Source: an uncultured Clostridia bacterium (lineage in GTDB: Bacteria; Bacillota; Clostridia; Oscillospirales; Ruminococcaceae). From it: a stretch of 64,000 nucleotides of DNA. Positions within the stretch are counted from its first letter, which is position 1. Every line of letters starts with the position of its first letter. The position numbers and the translations under genes were made by a program. The notes under the pieces are model-generated. The model was given only the letters and a program-made list of their open reading frames with translations, made no database searches and had not been told where the DNA came from. This document shows positions 32,194 to 41,252 of the stretch, piece after piece. The stretch is from positions 62,001 to 126,000 of the forward strand of contig CANQRG010000002.1 of NCBI GenBank assembly GCA_947626165.1. Reading direction: 5' to 3'.

Positions 32194-32222
32194 ATTATAT
32201 ACAAACAAAAAGTATTTGTCAA
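32194..32222 (-). promoter_or_regulatory. Sigma-A promoter of the T-box/ilvB/cimA operon
   Basis: Minus-strand TTGACA (32217-32222) and TATAAT (32194-32199), both perfect, spacer 17. Confidence 0.9.
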
Positions 32223-32424
32223 GAGCTTTTTTACAATAAATATAATGTACTGTTGTAGGTTTACAGTAGATATGTTACAAATGGATAAAAAGAAGAAATG
32301 AAATGAAAACGCTGTATTACAGTTAGGTTACGGGAAAAACATAAAAATAGGGAACCTTTTTATTATTAATCTTTTAAATTATATACACTAATTTTTATGC
32401 TAGCTATACGTAATACCTGAATTA

Positions 32425-32453
32425 TTGACAATTCATAATATTTGTGCTACTAT
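32425..32453 (+). promoter_or_regulatory. Probable nadA promoter
   Basis: TTGACA (32425-32430), 17 bases, TACTAT (32448-32453). The rest of the 310-base gap 32223-32532 shows no other clear feature. Confidence 0.65.
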
Positions 32454-32547
32454 AAGTATCAGTCCTATAATAACAGTAGGAATAAAATTGACTTGGTTTT
32501 AAAATTAAACAGAGATGTAAATTTACTTTGCTATGCGGAGGATTATT

Positions 32548-33468
32548 ATGTCAAGAACAATTACAGATGTTCAAAATGAGATAAGGAAACTAAAAAGGGA
32601 AAAGGATATATGTATTCTTGCCCATAGCTATCAGGGCAGAGAAATCATTGAAATAGCTGATTTTGTGGGAGATTCCTATGCGCTTTCCGTTAAGGCTAAA
32701 AGTGTTCCGAATAAAATAGTAATAATGTGCGGAGTTCGCTTTATGGCTGAAACTGTTAAACTTTTGTCGCCGGATAAAACGGTTATTTTATCAAATAAAA
32801 ACGCTGGCTGTCCAATGGCTGAACAGTTTGAAAAGGATGAAATTGAATACATAAAAACGAAAAATAAGAATCTATGTGTTGTTTGTTATATTAATACAAC
32901 AACTGAGCTTAAAACTGTTTGTGATGTTTGTGTTACGTCATCATCTGCTTTGAAGATAGTTGATAAGTTAGAAGCAAAAGATATACTGTTTATACCCGAC
33001 ATTAATCTAGGAACATATGTAAAGAATAATGTAAAGGGAAAGAACATTCAGCTTCTTCACGGCGGCTGTCCTGTTCACGCGTGTGTTACGGAGAGTGAGG
33101 TTTTAAAAGCAAAAGAGGTCCACCCTAATGCGTTGTTGCTGGTTCACCCTGAATGCGTTCCTGATGTGGTTAAGTATGCAGATTACGTTGGTTCGACGTC
33201 GGGGATAATGGAATTTGCAAAGGCTTCTGACGCTGATGAATTTATCATCGGTACAGAACAGGCAATCGTGGAAACACTTCAGTTTGAATGCCCTGATAAG
33301 AGTTTTTACCCGTTAAGTGTTAATATAACTTGCCGAAATATGAAAGCAACAACTCTTGTTGACGTTTTGAATTGCTGTAAGGGAACAGGCGGAGAGGTAA
33401 TTGAGCTTGAAGAAGAAACTATGAAAAAAGCAAAGAAATGTATCGACAGAATGATCGAGTTAGGATAG
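32548..33468 (+). CDS. nadA: Quinolinate synthase
   Basis: 306 residues from ATG 32548; GGAGG at 32537 lies 6 bases upstream, so the in-frame ATG at 32533 is rejected. Substrate and cluster residues are visible in ILAHSYQGREI, MCGVRFMAETVK, LLVHPECVPDVV and the C-terminal LNCCKGTGGEVIELEEE. This 4Fe-4S enzyme joins iminoaspartate with dihydroxyacetone phosphate to form quinolinate for NAD. It stands alone: the usual partners nadB and nadC are not within this window. Confidence 0.93.
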   Translation: MSRTITDVQNEIRKLKREKDICILAHSYQGREIIEIADFVGDSYALSVKAKSVPNKIVIMCGVRFMAETVKLLSPDKTVILSNKNAGCPMAEQFEKDEIEYIKTKNKNLCVVCYINTTTELKTVCDVCVTSSSALKIVDKLEAKDILFIPDINLGTYVKNNVKGKNIQLLHGGCPVHACVTESEVLKAKEVHPNALLLVHPECVPDVVKYADYVGSTSGIMEFAKASDADEFIIGTEQAIVETLQFECPDKSFYPLSVNITCRNMKATTLVDVLNCCKGTGGEVIELEEETMKKAKKCIDRMIELG

Positions 33469-33479
33469 AACGGTTTAAA

Positions 33480-33520
33480 AGTAGCTACAGGAGTTTTCCT
33501 ATAGCTGCTTAATTTTTTAA
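33480..33520 (+). terminator. Terminator of nadA
   Basis: AGTAGCTACAGGA pairs with CCTATAGCTGCT around a T-rich loop, followed by AATTTTTT. Confidence 0.8.
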
Positions 33521-33651
33521 CCTTTTTTATAGAGAGCCATTGTGATTTCGCCAGTTGACAAGGATTGTGATATTTGTTATAATAATCTATTATGTGTATA
33601 GATTTCTAAAATAAAGATGATTATTTTATAAATATCAGGAGGTTATACGAA

Positions 33652-35967
33652 GTGGAAGATAAAAATTCAACTGATATGGAAAGTATAACTCTAGTTGACA
33701 AAAATAAATCTCATAATATAAACAGCAAGTTTATTAGTGTAAAAAACAGAATAATAAAGTATATAAAGAACAATATTTTGTTTTTGTCATATGTGGTTTT
33801 AATGCTTCTTAATGCAACAGTTCTACGCTTTTTCACAGTTAAAAATTACTTTTCAATAAAGCCTTTGCTTGCAGATGCCGCAGTGGTACTGATAATCGGC
33901 TTGTTCGGTTATTTTATAAAGCCGAGAAAAAGATTTGTATATTATATGATTTGGCTCAGTGTGTTTTCAGTGCTGTCTATGGCTAACTCGATTTACTATA
34001 CAAATTATAAGTCGTTTATATCGGTGTCTCTATTTTCGACGGCGTCGCAGCTTGGCGGGGTTATAGATGCCGTAACAGAGAACATTCTTGAAGCTAAGGA
34101 TCTTGTTTTTTTATTGTCAATTTTAATATATATCGCAATTTACATTTTGCTTAGAAAGAGAAAAACATATTTTGCAAAACTTGATAACACAAACAAAAAA
34201 ACTTTTAAAAAAACTGCCAGAAACACCTTATTTGTCGGATTGGCGTTTGCAGTATTATTTGTGACAACTTTAACTAAAACTGATGTATCAAGACTCGGAA
34301 ATTCGTGGAACAGGGAATACGTTTTATCTGCGTTCGGGCTTTACACATATACATTCAGTGATATTGTAACAAGCACAAAGGCTCAGCTCAATGTTGTGTT
34401 TGGAGAAAGGGAAAGCGCAGATGCGTTTCATGCTTTTTACGACGATAAGGAAGAAGCTGACCCTGTAAGTGATGATAATAAGTATACAGATATTTTTAAA
34501 GGTAAGAATGTTTTAGTTATACACGCAGAGAGTATTCAGCAGTTTACAATGGACACTAAAATAAACGGTCAGGAACTTACGCCTAACCTTAACAAGCTTG
34601 CCGATGAGGGTATTTACTTTTCTAACTTCTATGCTCAGGAAAGCGTAGGAACAAGCTCTGACTCTGAGTTTACGTTCAGCACCTCTCTTATGCCTGCTTC
34701 AAGCGGAACTGTTGCGATAAATTACTGCGACAGGACTTATGTATCAATACAAAAGCTCTTGAAAGAGCAGGGATATTATACATTTTCAATGCACGGAAAC
34801 AACGGCTCGTATTGGAACAGATTAAAGTTGCACGAATCTCTTGGGTATGATAAATTCTATAATTACACTACCGATTACGATATCGATGAAACTATAGGGC
34901 TGGGGCTTTCTGATAAATCGTTTTTCAGACAATCAAGTGATATAATTGATGGAATTGCAAAGGAGCATAATAAGTTTTACGGAACTTTGATCATGCTGAC
35001 TAATCACACTCCGTTTACCGATATAGAAAATTACAGCGATTATGAAGTCGATTTTAAATATCAGAGGCTTAACGAAGAAACAGGTAAATATGAAAGTGCG
35101 TCGGCTCCGTTTTTGGAGGGAACAAAGCTTGGAAGCTATTTTAAGTCGGTTCACTATGCCGACGAGGCTATCGGTGAATTTATAAACGAACTGGATTCCA
35201 AAGGTCTTTTGGAAAATACGGTAGTTGTTCTATACGGCGACCATGACGCTAAAATTAAGGAAAGCGAATACAATTATTATCTGAACTATGACCCTTTCAC
35301 AGACAGTGTTTTAAGCGAGGGAGATGAGGGATATATCCCTGTCGATGAGTATTGCTACAATATAAACAGACGCGTTCCGTTTATAATCTGGACAAAGGAT
35401 CACAAGGAGTATGAGCCGACAGAAGTAACCTCTGTAGCGGGAATGTATGACGCTTTGCCGACACTTGGAAATATGTTTGGATTTCACGACGAATACGCTT
35501 TAGGACACGACTTGTTCAGCAGCTATGCAAAAGATAATATAGTAGTTTTACCGAATGCAAACTTTATTACTAATAAAATATACTATTCAAATTCAAAACA
35601 GGAATACTTTGATTTGGATAAATATGAAAATGTAGTCATATCTATTCCGTGTAATCAGGTTTACGATTACACAAGTGGCTTGCCTAAGCTTAAAGACAAC
35701 ACCGATTTTCTTAACGAGAACAGGATGAATTACACTTCTGAAAAGCTATTGGAAAGGTACAATAATGATGCTGTTGACGAGTTATATATTCAGGAGAGGA
35801 GCGAGTATGCCGAGAACAGAATGAATATTTCAAGCTCGATAATATTCCACGATATGATAGCTAAAAGTCGGGAAGCCGCTACGTCAGACGGTACCGATAG
35901 CGCTTCAGAAATAAAACAGATCGAACAGAATATTTCAACAAAAGCTAAAACAAAGAAAGCATCTTAA
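33652..35967 (+). CDS. LtaS-like membrane sulfatase-fold phosphotransferase
   Basis: 771 residues, GTG start 33652 after AGGAGG. Five membrane helices lie within residues 40-210. An extracellular sulfatase-fold domain follows from about 285 (VLVIHAESIQQF with a metal-binding Glu; ESVGTSSDSEFTFSTSL at the nucleophile; LYGDHDAKI and FSMHGNNGSYW for metal and substrate). In staphylococcal LtaS the nucleophile is Thr in GKTSDSE; here the aligned residue appears to be Ser (GTSSDSE). The family makes lipoteichoic acid or transfers phosphoglycerol to other glycans. The exact polymer is not evident. Confidence 0.85.
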   Translation: MEDKNSTDMESITLVDKNKSHNINSKFISVKNRIIKYIKNNILFLSYVVLMLLNATVLRFFTVKNYFSIKPLLADAAVVLIIGLFGYFIKPRKRFVYYMIWLSVFSVLSMANSIYYTNYKSFISVSLFSTASQLGGVIDAVTENILEAKDLVFLLSILIYIAIYILLRKRKTYFAKLDNTNKKTFKKTARNTLFVGLAFAVLFVTTLTKTDVSRLGNSWNREYVLSAFGLYTYTFSDIVTSTKAQLNVVFGERESADAFHAFYDDKEEADPVSDDNKYTDIFKGKNVLVIHAESIQQFTMDTKINGQELTPNLNKLADEGIYFSNFYAQESVGTSSDSEFTFSTSLMPASSGTVAINYCDRTYVSIQKLLKEQGYYTFSMHGNNGSYWNRLKLHESLGYDKFYNYTTDYDIDETIGLGLSDKSFFRQSSDIIDGIAKEHNKFYGTLIMLTNHTPFTDIENYSDYEVDFKYQRLNEETGKYESASAPFLEGTKLGSYFKSVHYADEAIGEFINELDSKGLLENTVVVLYGDHDAKIKESEYNYYLNYDPFTDSVLSEGDEGYIPVDEYCYNINRRVPFIIWTKDHKEYEPTEVTSVAGMYDALPTLGNMFGFHDEYALGHDLFSSYAKDNIVVLPNANFITNKIYYSNSKQEYFDLDKYENVVISIPCNQVYDYTSGLPKLKDNTDFLNENRMNYTSEKLLERYNNDAVDELYIQERSEYAENRMNISSSIIFHDMIAKSREAATSDGTDSASEIKQIEQNISTKAKTKKAS

Positions 35968-35975
35968 AAAACAAT

Positions 35976-36006
35976 ATCCGTAAGCTATATGCTTGCGGAT
36001 GTTTTC
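35976..36006 (+). terminator. Terminator of the LtaS-like gene
   Basis: ATCCGTAAGC pairs with GCTTGCGGAT around TATAT, followed by GTTTT, 9 bases after the stop. Confidence 0.8.
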
Positions 36007-36017
36007 AATAATAAAAA

Positions 36018-36052
36018 AGAACAGCCGATAATAATATCCGCTGTCTTAACTA
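36018..36052 (-). terminator. Terminator of rpmB
   Basis: On the minus strand ACAGC-GGAT and ATC-GGCTGT pair around a short loop, followed by TCTTTTTT. Confidence 0.65.
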
Positions 36053-36059
36053 ACTATTC

Positions 36060-36245
36060 TTATGCTCTTGTAACCTTTCCGGAACGTAAGCATCTTGTGC
36101 ATGCGTGAACGTGACAAGGAGTGCCGTTTACGATTGCCTTTATTCTTTTAACATTAGGCTTCCATGCTCTGTTTGTTCTTCTGTGTGAGTGAGATACTGC
36201 AGCTCCGAAAGTTACACCCTTTCCGCAAAAATCGCATTTTGCCAT
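36060..36245 (-). CDS. rpmB: 50S ribosomal protein L28 (zinc-binding form)
   Basis: 61 residues. MAKCDFCGKGVTFGAAVSHS gives the first Cys pair and CTRCLRSGKV the second, so this is the C+ zinc-ribbon form. SHRRTNRAWKPNVKRIKA is the family core. AGGAGG precedes the ATG. It stands alone on the minus strand. A zinc-independent paralogue would be expected only if the strain has a Zur-type response; none is in view. Confidence 0.97.
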   Translation of the reverse strand: MAKCDFCGKGVTFGAAVSHSHRRTNRAWKPNVKRIKAIVNGTPCHVHACTRCLRSGKVTRA

Positions 36246-36404
36246 ACGACTGCACCTCCTTTAATCCTTATTATAATTGCAACTATATTAGTTTAACAGA
36301 TTTCTTTTTAAATTGCAAGCACTTTTGCAAAATTTCTTAAATTATTCATATTTGACCCTTTACAAGGGTAAATTTTAACTAACTTTTAATTATCATAAAA
36401 ACTG

Positions 36405-36433
36405 TTGACAACCAGAGTAAAGTCGTATATAAT
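36405..36433 (+). promoter_or_regulatory. Sigma-A promoter of tRNA-Thr
   Basis: TTGACA (36405-36410), 17 bases, TATAAT (36428-36433), both perfect. Confidence 0.9.
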
Positions 36434-36447
36434 ATTTAATTGTTAAT

Positions 36448-36523
<76 letters not shown>

Positions 36524-36615
36524 GTTAAGTGAGTGACCGAAGGCACTTTGTCCCTATGTGTGATATTCAAATAGAACAAAGTTTGCTAAAAGGTTGGTAG
36601 TATATAATTATTAAA

Positions 36616-36660
36616 GTACAAGAGCGTTCGGAATTTTTTCGAACGCTTTTCTTGTACCTG
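36616..36660 (+). terminator. Terminator downstream of tRNA-Thr
   Basis: GTACAAGAGCGTTCG pairs with CGAACGCTTTTCTTGTAC, a long stem with T-rich inner and outer stretches. Confidence 0.75.
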
Positions 36661-36794
36661 ATCTTTAATATCTAACTGATAATCTTGGTTTCCTGCACTT
36701 GCATTTTTTATATAATAATGATATAATTAATTGTTAATAAACTGAGGAAATATTGCTTGTTTTCAAATAATGTTTATTTAAACATTGGAGATAG

Positions 36795-36816
36795 TGTGAA
36801 AAATTCTTTTCACACA
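36795..36816 (+). other. Leader hairpin before ruvC
   Basis: GTGTGAAAA pairs perfectly with TTTTCACAC around ATTC, about 40 bases before the ruvC start. There is no T tail, so it is not a terminator; it may stabilise the mRNA or bind a regulator. No LexA-type box was recognised here. Confidence 0.4.
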
Positions 36817-36856
36817 GGAAGGGATACATTCACAGTGCAAAGGTACGGTGATTGAT

Positions 36857-37354
36857 ATGAGAATAATAGGTATTGATCCCGGGTATGCAATCGTAGGATT
36901 CGGGGTACTTGATTATGCTGGCAGTGATTTTCAGGTTGTGAACTTTGGAGCGATAACTACTGAGGCGCATACTCCGTTTGACTTGCGGATAAAAACTATC
37001 TATGACGATATGTGCGAGGTTTTGGATAAGTATAAGCCTGATGAGATGGGTATTGAAAAGCTGTTTTTCAACACAAACCAAAAGACGGTAATAGACGTTG
37101 CTCAAGCTAGGGGAGTTATACTTCTTTCTGCTATTGAACGAGGAATAAAGGTTTGTGAATACACACCGCTACAGGTAAAGCAGGCGGTGGTAGGGTATGG
37201 CAGAGCCGAAAAAAAGCAGGTTCAGGAGCTTACACGTTCTATGCTAAGGCTAAAGGAAGTTCCAAAGCCCGATGATACAGCAGACGCACTTGCGCTAGCT
37301 ATCACGCATGGGCATTCGTCAAATTATAATTTAAAATACGGAGATATAATATGA
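36857..37354 (+). CDS. ruvC: Holliday junction resolvase RuvC
   Basis: 165 residues from ATG 36857 (MRIIGIDPGYAIVGFGV); an in-frame GTG three codons earlier is possible. Catalytic acids are visible: D in IGIDPG, E in GIEKLFF, and two Asp in KPDDTADALALA. The dimeric nuclease cuts Holliday junctions driven by RuvAB. Its stop overlaps ruvA by four bases. ruvB is separated from this pair by about 5.7 kb, a partial break-up of the usual ruvCAB operon. Confidence 0.96.
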   Translation: MRIIGIDPGYAIVGFGVLDYAGSDFQVVNFGAITTEAHTPFDLRIKTIYDDMCEVLDKYKPDEMGIEKLFFNTNQKTVIDVAQARGVILLSAIERGIKVCEYTPLQVKQAVVGYGRAEKKQVQELTRSMLRLKEVPKPDDTADALALAITHGHSSNYNLKYGDII

Positions 37355-37950
37355 TTTACAGCGTAAAAGGAAAACTTATTCACTGGGGTCAGGATATCGC
37401 AGTCATAGAATGCGGAGGAGTTGGATATGCTTGTAATACGACACTGTCAACTATAAGTCAGATTCAAGGAACGCAGGGTGATGTAACACTCTACACATCT
37501 ATGGTCGTTCGTGAGGATGATGTTTCGCTGTACGGCTTTGCAACTCTTGACGAGCTTAACGCATTTAAGCTTCTAACGTCGGTATCTGGAGTAGGACCTA
37601 AAGCGGGGATCGCTATTTTGTCTGTGTGCGATCCTCAGTCGTTTGCGCTTGCCGTTGCTTCGGGTGACTCTAAAATGTTCACAAAAGCAAAGGGCGTTGG
37701 TCCAAAGGTGGCACAGAGAATTGTTCTGGAGCTTAAAGACAAGGTTTCAAAGGAAGCGGCGCTTATGGGTGAGAACGTCAATGTTGATTTTTCTGCTGTG
37801 GGCAAAGGAAATGCCGCAGAAGCAATATCGGCTCTTGTTGTTTTGGGGTATTCTCAGTCAGAGGCTGCTAGGGTTATTTCTGCGATTGACCCTGAAACTT
37901 CTGTTGAGGAGATGATAAAGCAGGCTTTGAGAGGTCTTGCGGCAATGTAG
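37351..37950 (+). CDS. ruvA: Holliday junction branch migration protein RuvA
   Basis: 199 residues. An N-terminal OB-fold (MIYSVKGKLIHWGQDIAVIE), two helix-hairpin-helix motifs (LLTSVSGVGPKAGIAIL, FTKAKGVGPKVAQRIVLELKD) and a C-terminal UBA-like domain (GYSQSEAARVISAI) that contacts RuvB. It binds four-way junctions as a tetramer. Translation is coupled to ruvC through ATGA. Confidence 0.96.
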   Translation: MIYSVKGKLIHWGQDIAVIECGGVGYACNTTLSTISQIQGTQGDVTLYTSMVVREDDVSLYGFATLDELNAFKLLTSVSGVGPKAGIAILSVCDPQSFALAVASGDSKMFTKAKGVGPKVAQRIVLELKDKVSKEAALMGENVNVDFSAVGKGNAAEAISALVVLGYSQSEAARVISAIDPETSVEEMIKQALRGLAAM

Positions 37951-37977
37951 AGAAATATTATTAAAGGGGAGATAATT

Positions 37978-38679
37978 ATGCCTGGTGCAATTACACATAT
38001 AGCAATAGCGGATAAAATTATTGAGCTTTTGGGAGATGAAAAGTTTGATAATATTTCGTTATTTTATTGTGGCAGCATAGGACCTGACGCTATTCATGCC
38101 AGACCGGGTTTTAGCAGAAAGGATAAGAAAAAGACTCATCTTAGAGAGGGGATAAGAGACGCTGAGTTTTTAACTGACGAAAATCAGGAGCTTTTTCACA
38201 AGAGAGTAAGCGACTTTATAGATAAAAGGATTTACAAAGGTAATAAATACAACGATTTTTTAAAGGGATATGTGGTGCATTTACTTAGCGACGAGCTTTT
38301 TATGAAAACTGTTCGTTTAGAATACATAAAGGCTATGAACGGTGAGGAAACAACAGAGCATGGCAAGGAGTTTTTTGACGGCTTTATGTTTGATATGGAC
38401 GACATTGATTATCGTCTTGCGAGGGAATATCCTTTTTCAAGAAATGTTCGTGAGGAGCTTTATACCGAATGGGGATATTCAGTTGACGGTCTGCTCGCTC
38501 ATGAAGAGCTTTCGGGAAGCAAATGGTTTGTGTGCAATAAGTTTTTTGATAATAAGAACCAAGAATATAAAACTCCTAAGTATATTACATATCAGAGAAT
38601 GCTTGAATTTATTGAAGAAAGTTCAATGAACATTGTTGTGCAGCTTTCCGATGACAGATTATACAAAAGTTTATTTTAA
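37978..38679 (+). CDS. Zinc-dependent phospholipase C/nuclease-like protein
   Basis: 233 residues starting MPGAITHIAIADKIIELLGD. The N-terminal H7, SIGPDAIHA, KKTHLREG and KGYVVHLLSDELF place His and Asp residues as in the zinc-dependent phospholipase C / S1-P1 nuclease helical fold (PF00882). No signal peptide is present, so it should be cytoplasmic. AAAGGGG lies before the start. It sits in the same direction between ruvA and glmM. The substrate is unknown. Confidence 0.7.
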   Translation: MPGAITHIAIADKIIELLGDEKFDNISLFYCGSIGPDAIHARPGFSRKDKKKTHLREGIRDAEFLTDENQELFHKRVSDFIDKRIYKGNKYNDFLKGYVVHLLSDELFMKTVRLEYIKAMNGEETTEHGKEFFDGFMFDMDDIDYRLAREYPFSRNVREELYTEWGYSVDGLLAHEELSGSKWFVCNKFFDNKNQEYKTPKYITYQRMLEFIEESSMNIVVQLSDDRLYKSLF

Positions 38680-38734
38680 ACAGAAGTCTTTATTAGAAGT
38701 CTTCAAACATAAATATTAATGAAGGAGAAGAAAT

Positions 38735-40090
38735 ATGGGAAGATTATTTGGAACTGACGGGGCAAGAGGAGTAGCGGTTACTGAGCTGACCTGTGAAATG
38801 GCAATGCAGATCGGCAGGGCTGCTGCTATTGTTCTGACTAAAGAAAAGAGGCACAAGGCTAAAATACTGATAGGAAAGGATACACGGATATCAAGTGATG
38901 TTCTGGAATCGGCTCTAATAGCCGGAATTTGTTCTGTAGGGGCAGACGCTCATAAGCTGGGAGTTGTTCCCACGCCTGCTGTTGCAATGCTTGTAAACAA
39001 GTATAATGCCGATGCAGGAGTGATGATTTCAGCTTCGCATAATTCTGTTGAGTTTAACGGAATAAAGTTGTTTGCAGGAACAGGCTTTAAACTTGACGAT
39101 AAAATTCAAGAAGAAATTGAAGAGCTTATACTTGACACGCCGGAAAAAATCGAGCTTTCAAGTGGCACAAAAATCGGCAGAGTTTATGAAGAAAAGAACG
39201 CTGAATGGGATTATGTCAGATATATTATGAAAAATGTCGGCTGCGATTTTAACGGTATCAAGGTTGCAATCGACTGTGCAAACGGCTCTGCGTCATCGTG
39301 CGCTGTTAAGTTATTTCAGGGCTTGGGAGCAAGCTGTTACTTTATAAATAACACTCCTGACGGAACAAATATTAATGATAACTGCGGTTCAACTCATATG
39401 GAGAGGCTTTGCAAGCACGTTGTGGAAAATAGGTGTCATGTCGGTCTTGCCTTTGATGGAGACGCTGATAGATGCTTAGCTTGTGATGAAAAGGGCAATA
39501 TCATAAACGGAGATAAGCTTTTGGCAGTTTTCTCTAAGTATATGAAAACTAAAGGAACTCTTAATCACAACACCTGTGTTGTAACGGTTATGACAAACCT
39601 TGGGTTTTTCAAGTATGCAAAGAGCGATAATATAATTGCGGCAACTACAAACGTAGGTGACAGATATGTTCTTGAGGAAATGCAAAAGGGCGGTTATAAC
39701 TTAGGCGGAGAGCAGTCGGGGCATATAATCTTTTTAGATGAAGCTAACACAGGCGACGGAGAGCTTACGGGAGTTAGGTTCTTAGAGGTTATGGTAAACA
39801 CAGGGGCAAAGGCGTCTGAGCTTGCGTCTATTATAGAGGAATATCCCCAGGTGCTTGAGAATGTTACTATTGATACGAAGTATAAGGGTGTATGGTCACA
39901 GGAGCCTGAAGTGAACAGGTTTATTGAGGACTACAAGGAGAAGCTCGGAGACGACGGCAGAATACTGGTTCGTGAATCGGGCACAGAGCCTCTAATTCGC
40001 GTAATGATCGAGGGTAAACATCTTGGTCTTATCACAGACTATGCAAAGACAATAGCTCATGCTTTGGAATTTAAGTTTGGAGTAAAATAA
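38735..40090 (+). CDS. glmM: Phosphoglucosamine mutase
   Basis: 451 residues. MGRLFGTDGARGVA opens the protein; the active serine lies in GVMISASHNSVEFNGIK; the Mg-binding loop is LAFDGDADRCLA; the sugar-binding GGEQSGHII and phosphate-binding RESGTEPLIRVM follow. It interconverts glucosamine-6-P and glucosamine-1-P for peptidoglycan precursors. In many Firmicutes glmM follows cdaA-cdaR; here that pair lies 17 kb away. Confidence 0.97.
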   Translation: MGRLFGTDGARGVAVTELTCEMAMQIGRAAAIVLTKEKRHKAKILIGKDTRISSDVLESALIAGICSVGADAHKLGVVPTPAVAMLVNKYNADAGVMISASHNSVEFNGIKLFAGTGFKLDDKIQEEIEELILDTPEKIELSSGTKIGRVYEEKNAEWDYVRYIMKNVGCDFNGIKVAIDCANGSASSCAVKLFQGLGASCYFINNTPDGTNINDNCGSTHMERLCKHVVENRCHVGLAFDGDADRCLACDEKGNIINGDKLLAVFSKYMKTKGTLNHNTCVVTVMTNLGFFKYAKSDNIIAATTNVGDRYVLEEMQKGGYNLGGEQSGHIIFLDEANTGDGELTGVRFLEVMVNTGAKASELASIIEEYPQVLENVTIDTKYKGVWSQEPEVNRFIEDYKEKLGDDGRILVRESGTEPLIRVMIEGKHLGLITDYAKTIAHALEFKFGVK

Positions 40091-40114
40091 CCTTTTATTT
40101 TAAGGATTTTATAA

Positions 40115-40978
40115 ATGAGAGTAGCAGATAAGTGGAAAGACTATAAAATAATAGATACATCAACGGGCGAAAAGCTTGAAAGCTGGGGCGGAAAAATACT
40201 TGTCCGACCCGATCCGCAAATTATATGGAAGTCAAAACACAGGTCAAGTATGTGGAAAAAGGCAGACGCAGTTTATCATCGCTCAAACAAGGGCGGAGGA
40301 GAGTGGGAATACAGAGCAATGCTCCCAGATTCGTGGAATATTTCTTACGGCAGACTTACTTTCAATATACGTCCTACAGGCTTTAAGCACACGGGACTTT
40401 TCCCCGAACAAGCGGTGAACTGGGATTTTATGTCCGATAAGATAAGAAACGCAGGCAGGGAGATAAAGGTTTTGAATCTTTTTGCATACACAGGCGGAGC
40501 AACTCTTGCCTGTGCTGAGGCAGGAGCTTTAGTTTCTCACGTAGACGCCTCAAAGGGAATGGTACAATGGGCAAGAGAGAACGCTGCGGCTTCTAACCTT
40601 TCAGACAAGCCTATACGCTGGCTTGTAGACGACTGTGAAAAGTTTGTGCGCAGAGAAATCAGACGTGGAAACCTTTATGACGCAGTTGTAATGGATCCAC
40701 CAAGCTATGGCAGAGGTCCGAACGGTGAGATCTGGAAGCTGGAGGACTCGATTTACGACCTTGTAAAGGTATGCTCGGAAGTTTTATCAGATAGTCCTTT
40801 GTTCTTTTTATTAAACAGCTACACGACAGGGCTTTCGCCGTCGGTTATGGCATACATCTTAAACGATATACTTGTAGAAAAGTTCGGCGGTAAAGTAGTT
40901 GCCGATGAGATTGGCTTGCCGGTTGAGGCTACAGGCGGTATTCTGCCATGCGGTTCAACTGCAATCTGGGCAACGTGA
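40115..40978 (+). CDS. Class I SAM methyltransferase, RlmI/RlmK-like
   Basis: 287 residues. The AdoMet site is VLNLFAYTGGATLACAEAGA, with HVDASKGMVQWARENAA, and the catalytic-region motif VMDPPSYGRGPNGEIW. This resembles the catalytic domain of 23S rRNA methyltransferases of the RlmI/RlmK group (COG1092), without the N-terminal PUA domain. An rRNA target is likely but not shown. The final residues and the TGA stop fall inside a dispersed GCAACG-TGA-CGTTGC palindrome. Confidence 0.8.
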   Translation: MRVADKWKDYKIIDTSTGEKLESWGGKILVRPDPQIIWKSKHRSSMWKKADAVYHRSNKGGGEWEYRAMLPDSWNISYGRLTFNIRPTGFKHTGLFPEQAVNWDFMSDKIRNAGREIKVLNLFAYTGGATLACAEAGALVSHVDASKGMVQWARENAAASNLSDKPIRWLVDDCEKFVRREIRRGNLYDAVVMDPPSYGRGPNGEIWKLEDSIYDLVKVCSEVLSDSPLFFLLNSYTTGLSPSVMAYILNDILVEKFGGKVVADEIGLPVEATGGILPCGSTAIWAT

Positions 40979-41040
40979 CGTTGCATCCAGTGCCGCCTTT
41001 GGGAAGTTTGCATAATGTATCACTTTGTACAACGGCGGAT
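40970..41040. repeat. Palindromic repeat copy 2, at the 3' end of the methyltransferase gene
   Basis: GCAACG-TGA-CGTTGC (40970-40984), then ATCCAGTGCCGCCTTTGGGA and, 35 bases on, ACGGCGG, which can pair with CCGCC. The methyltransferase stop codon is the loop TGA. A related ACGGCGGGATTTTACTTT lies at about 41123 and CTTTTGGGAAG at about 41184, so 40979-41250 is mostly degenerate repeat. Confidence 0.65.
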
Positions 41041-41252
41041 TTTACTTTGAAATAAAGGATAATGATAAGTTCCTGCACGAGAAGCCGCCTATTATAGTTT
41101 GCCAAATGTTAGACAATGCACTACGGCGGGATTTTACTTTTAATAGAACCTTTCATTATTGTAAGGTTGTATTCGGTACTGCTTTTGGGAAGTTATAAGA
41201 TATAGGATAGTATTATAAACGGTATGTTAGACTTTGATAGGAGATAAAAGAA

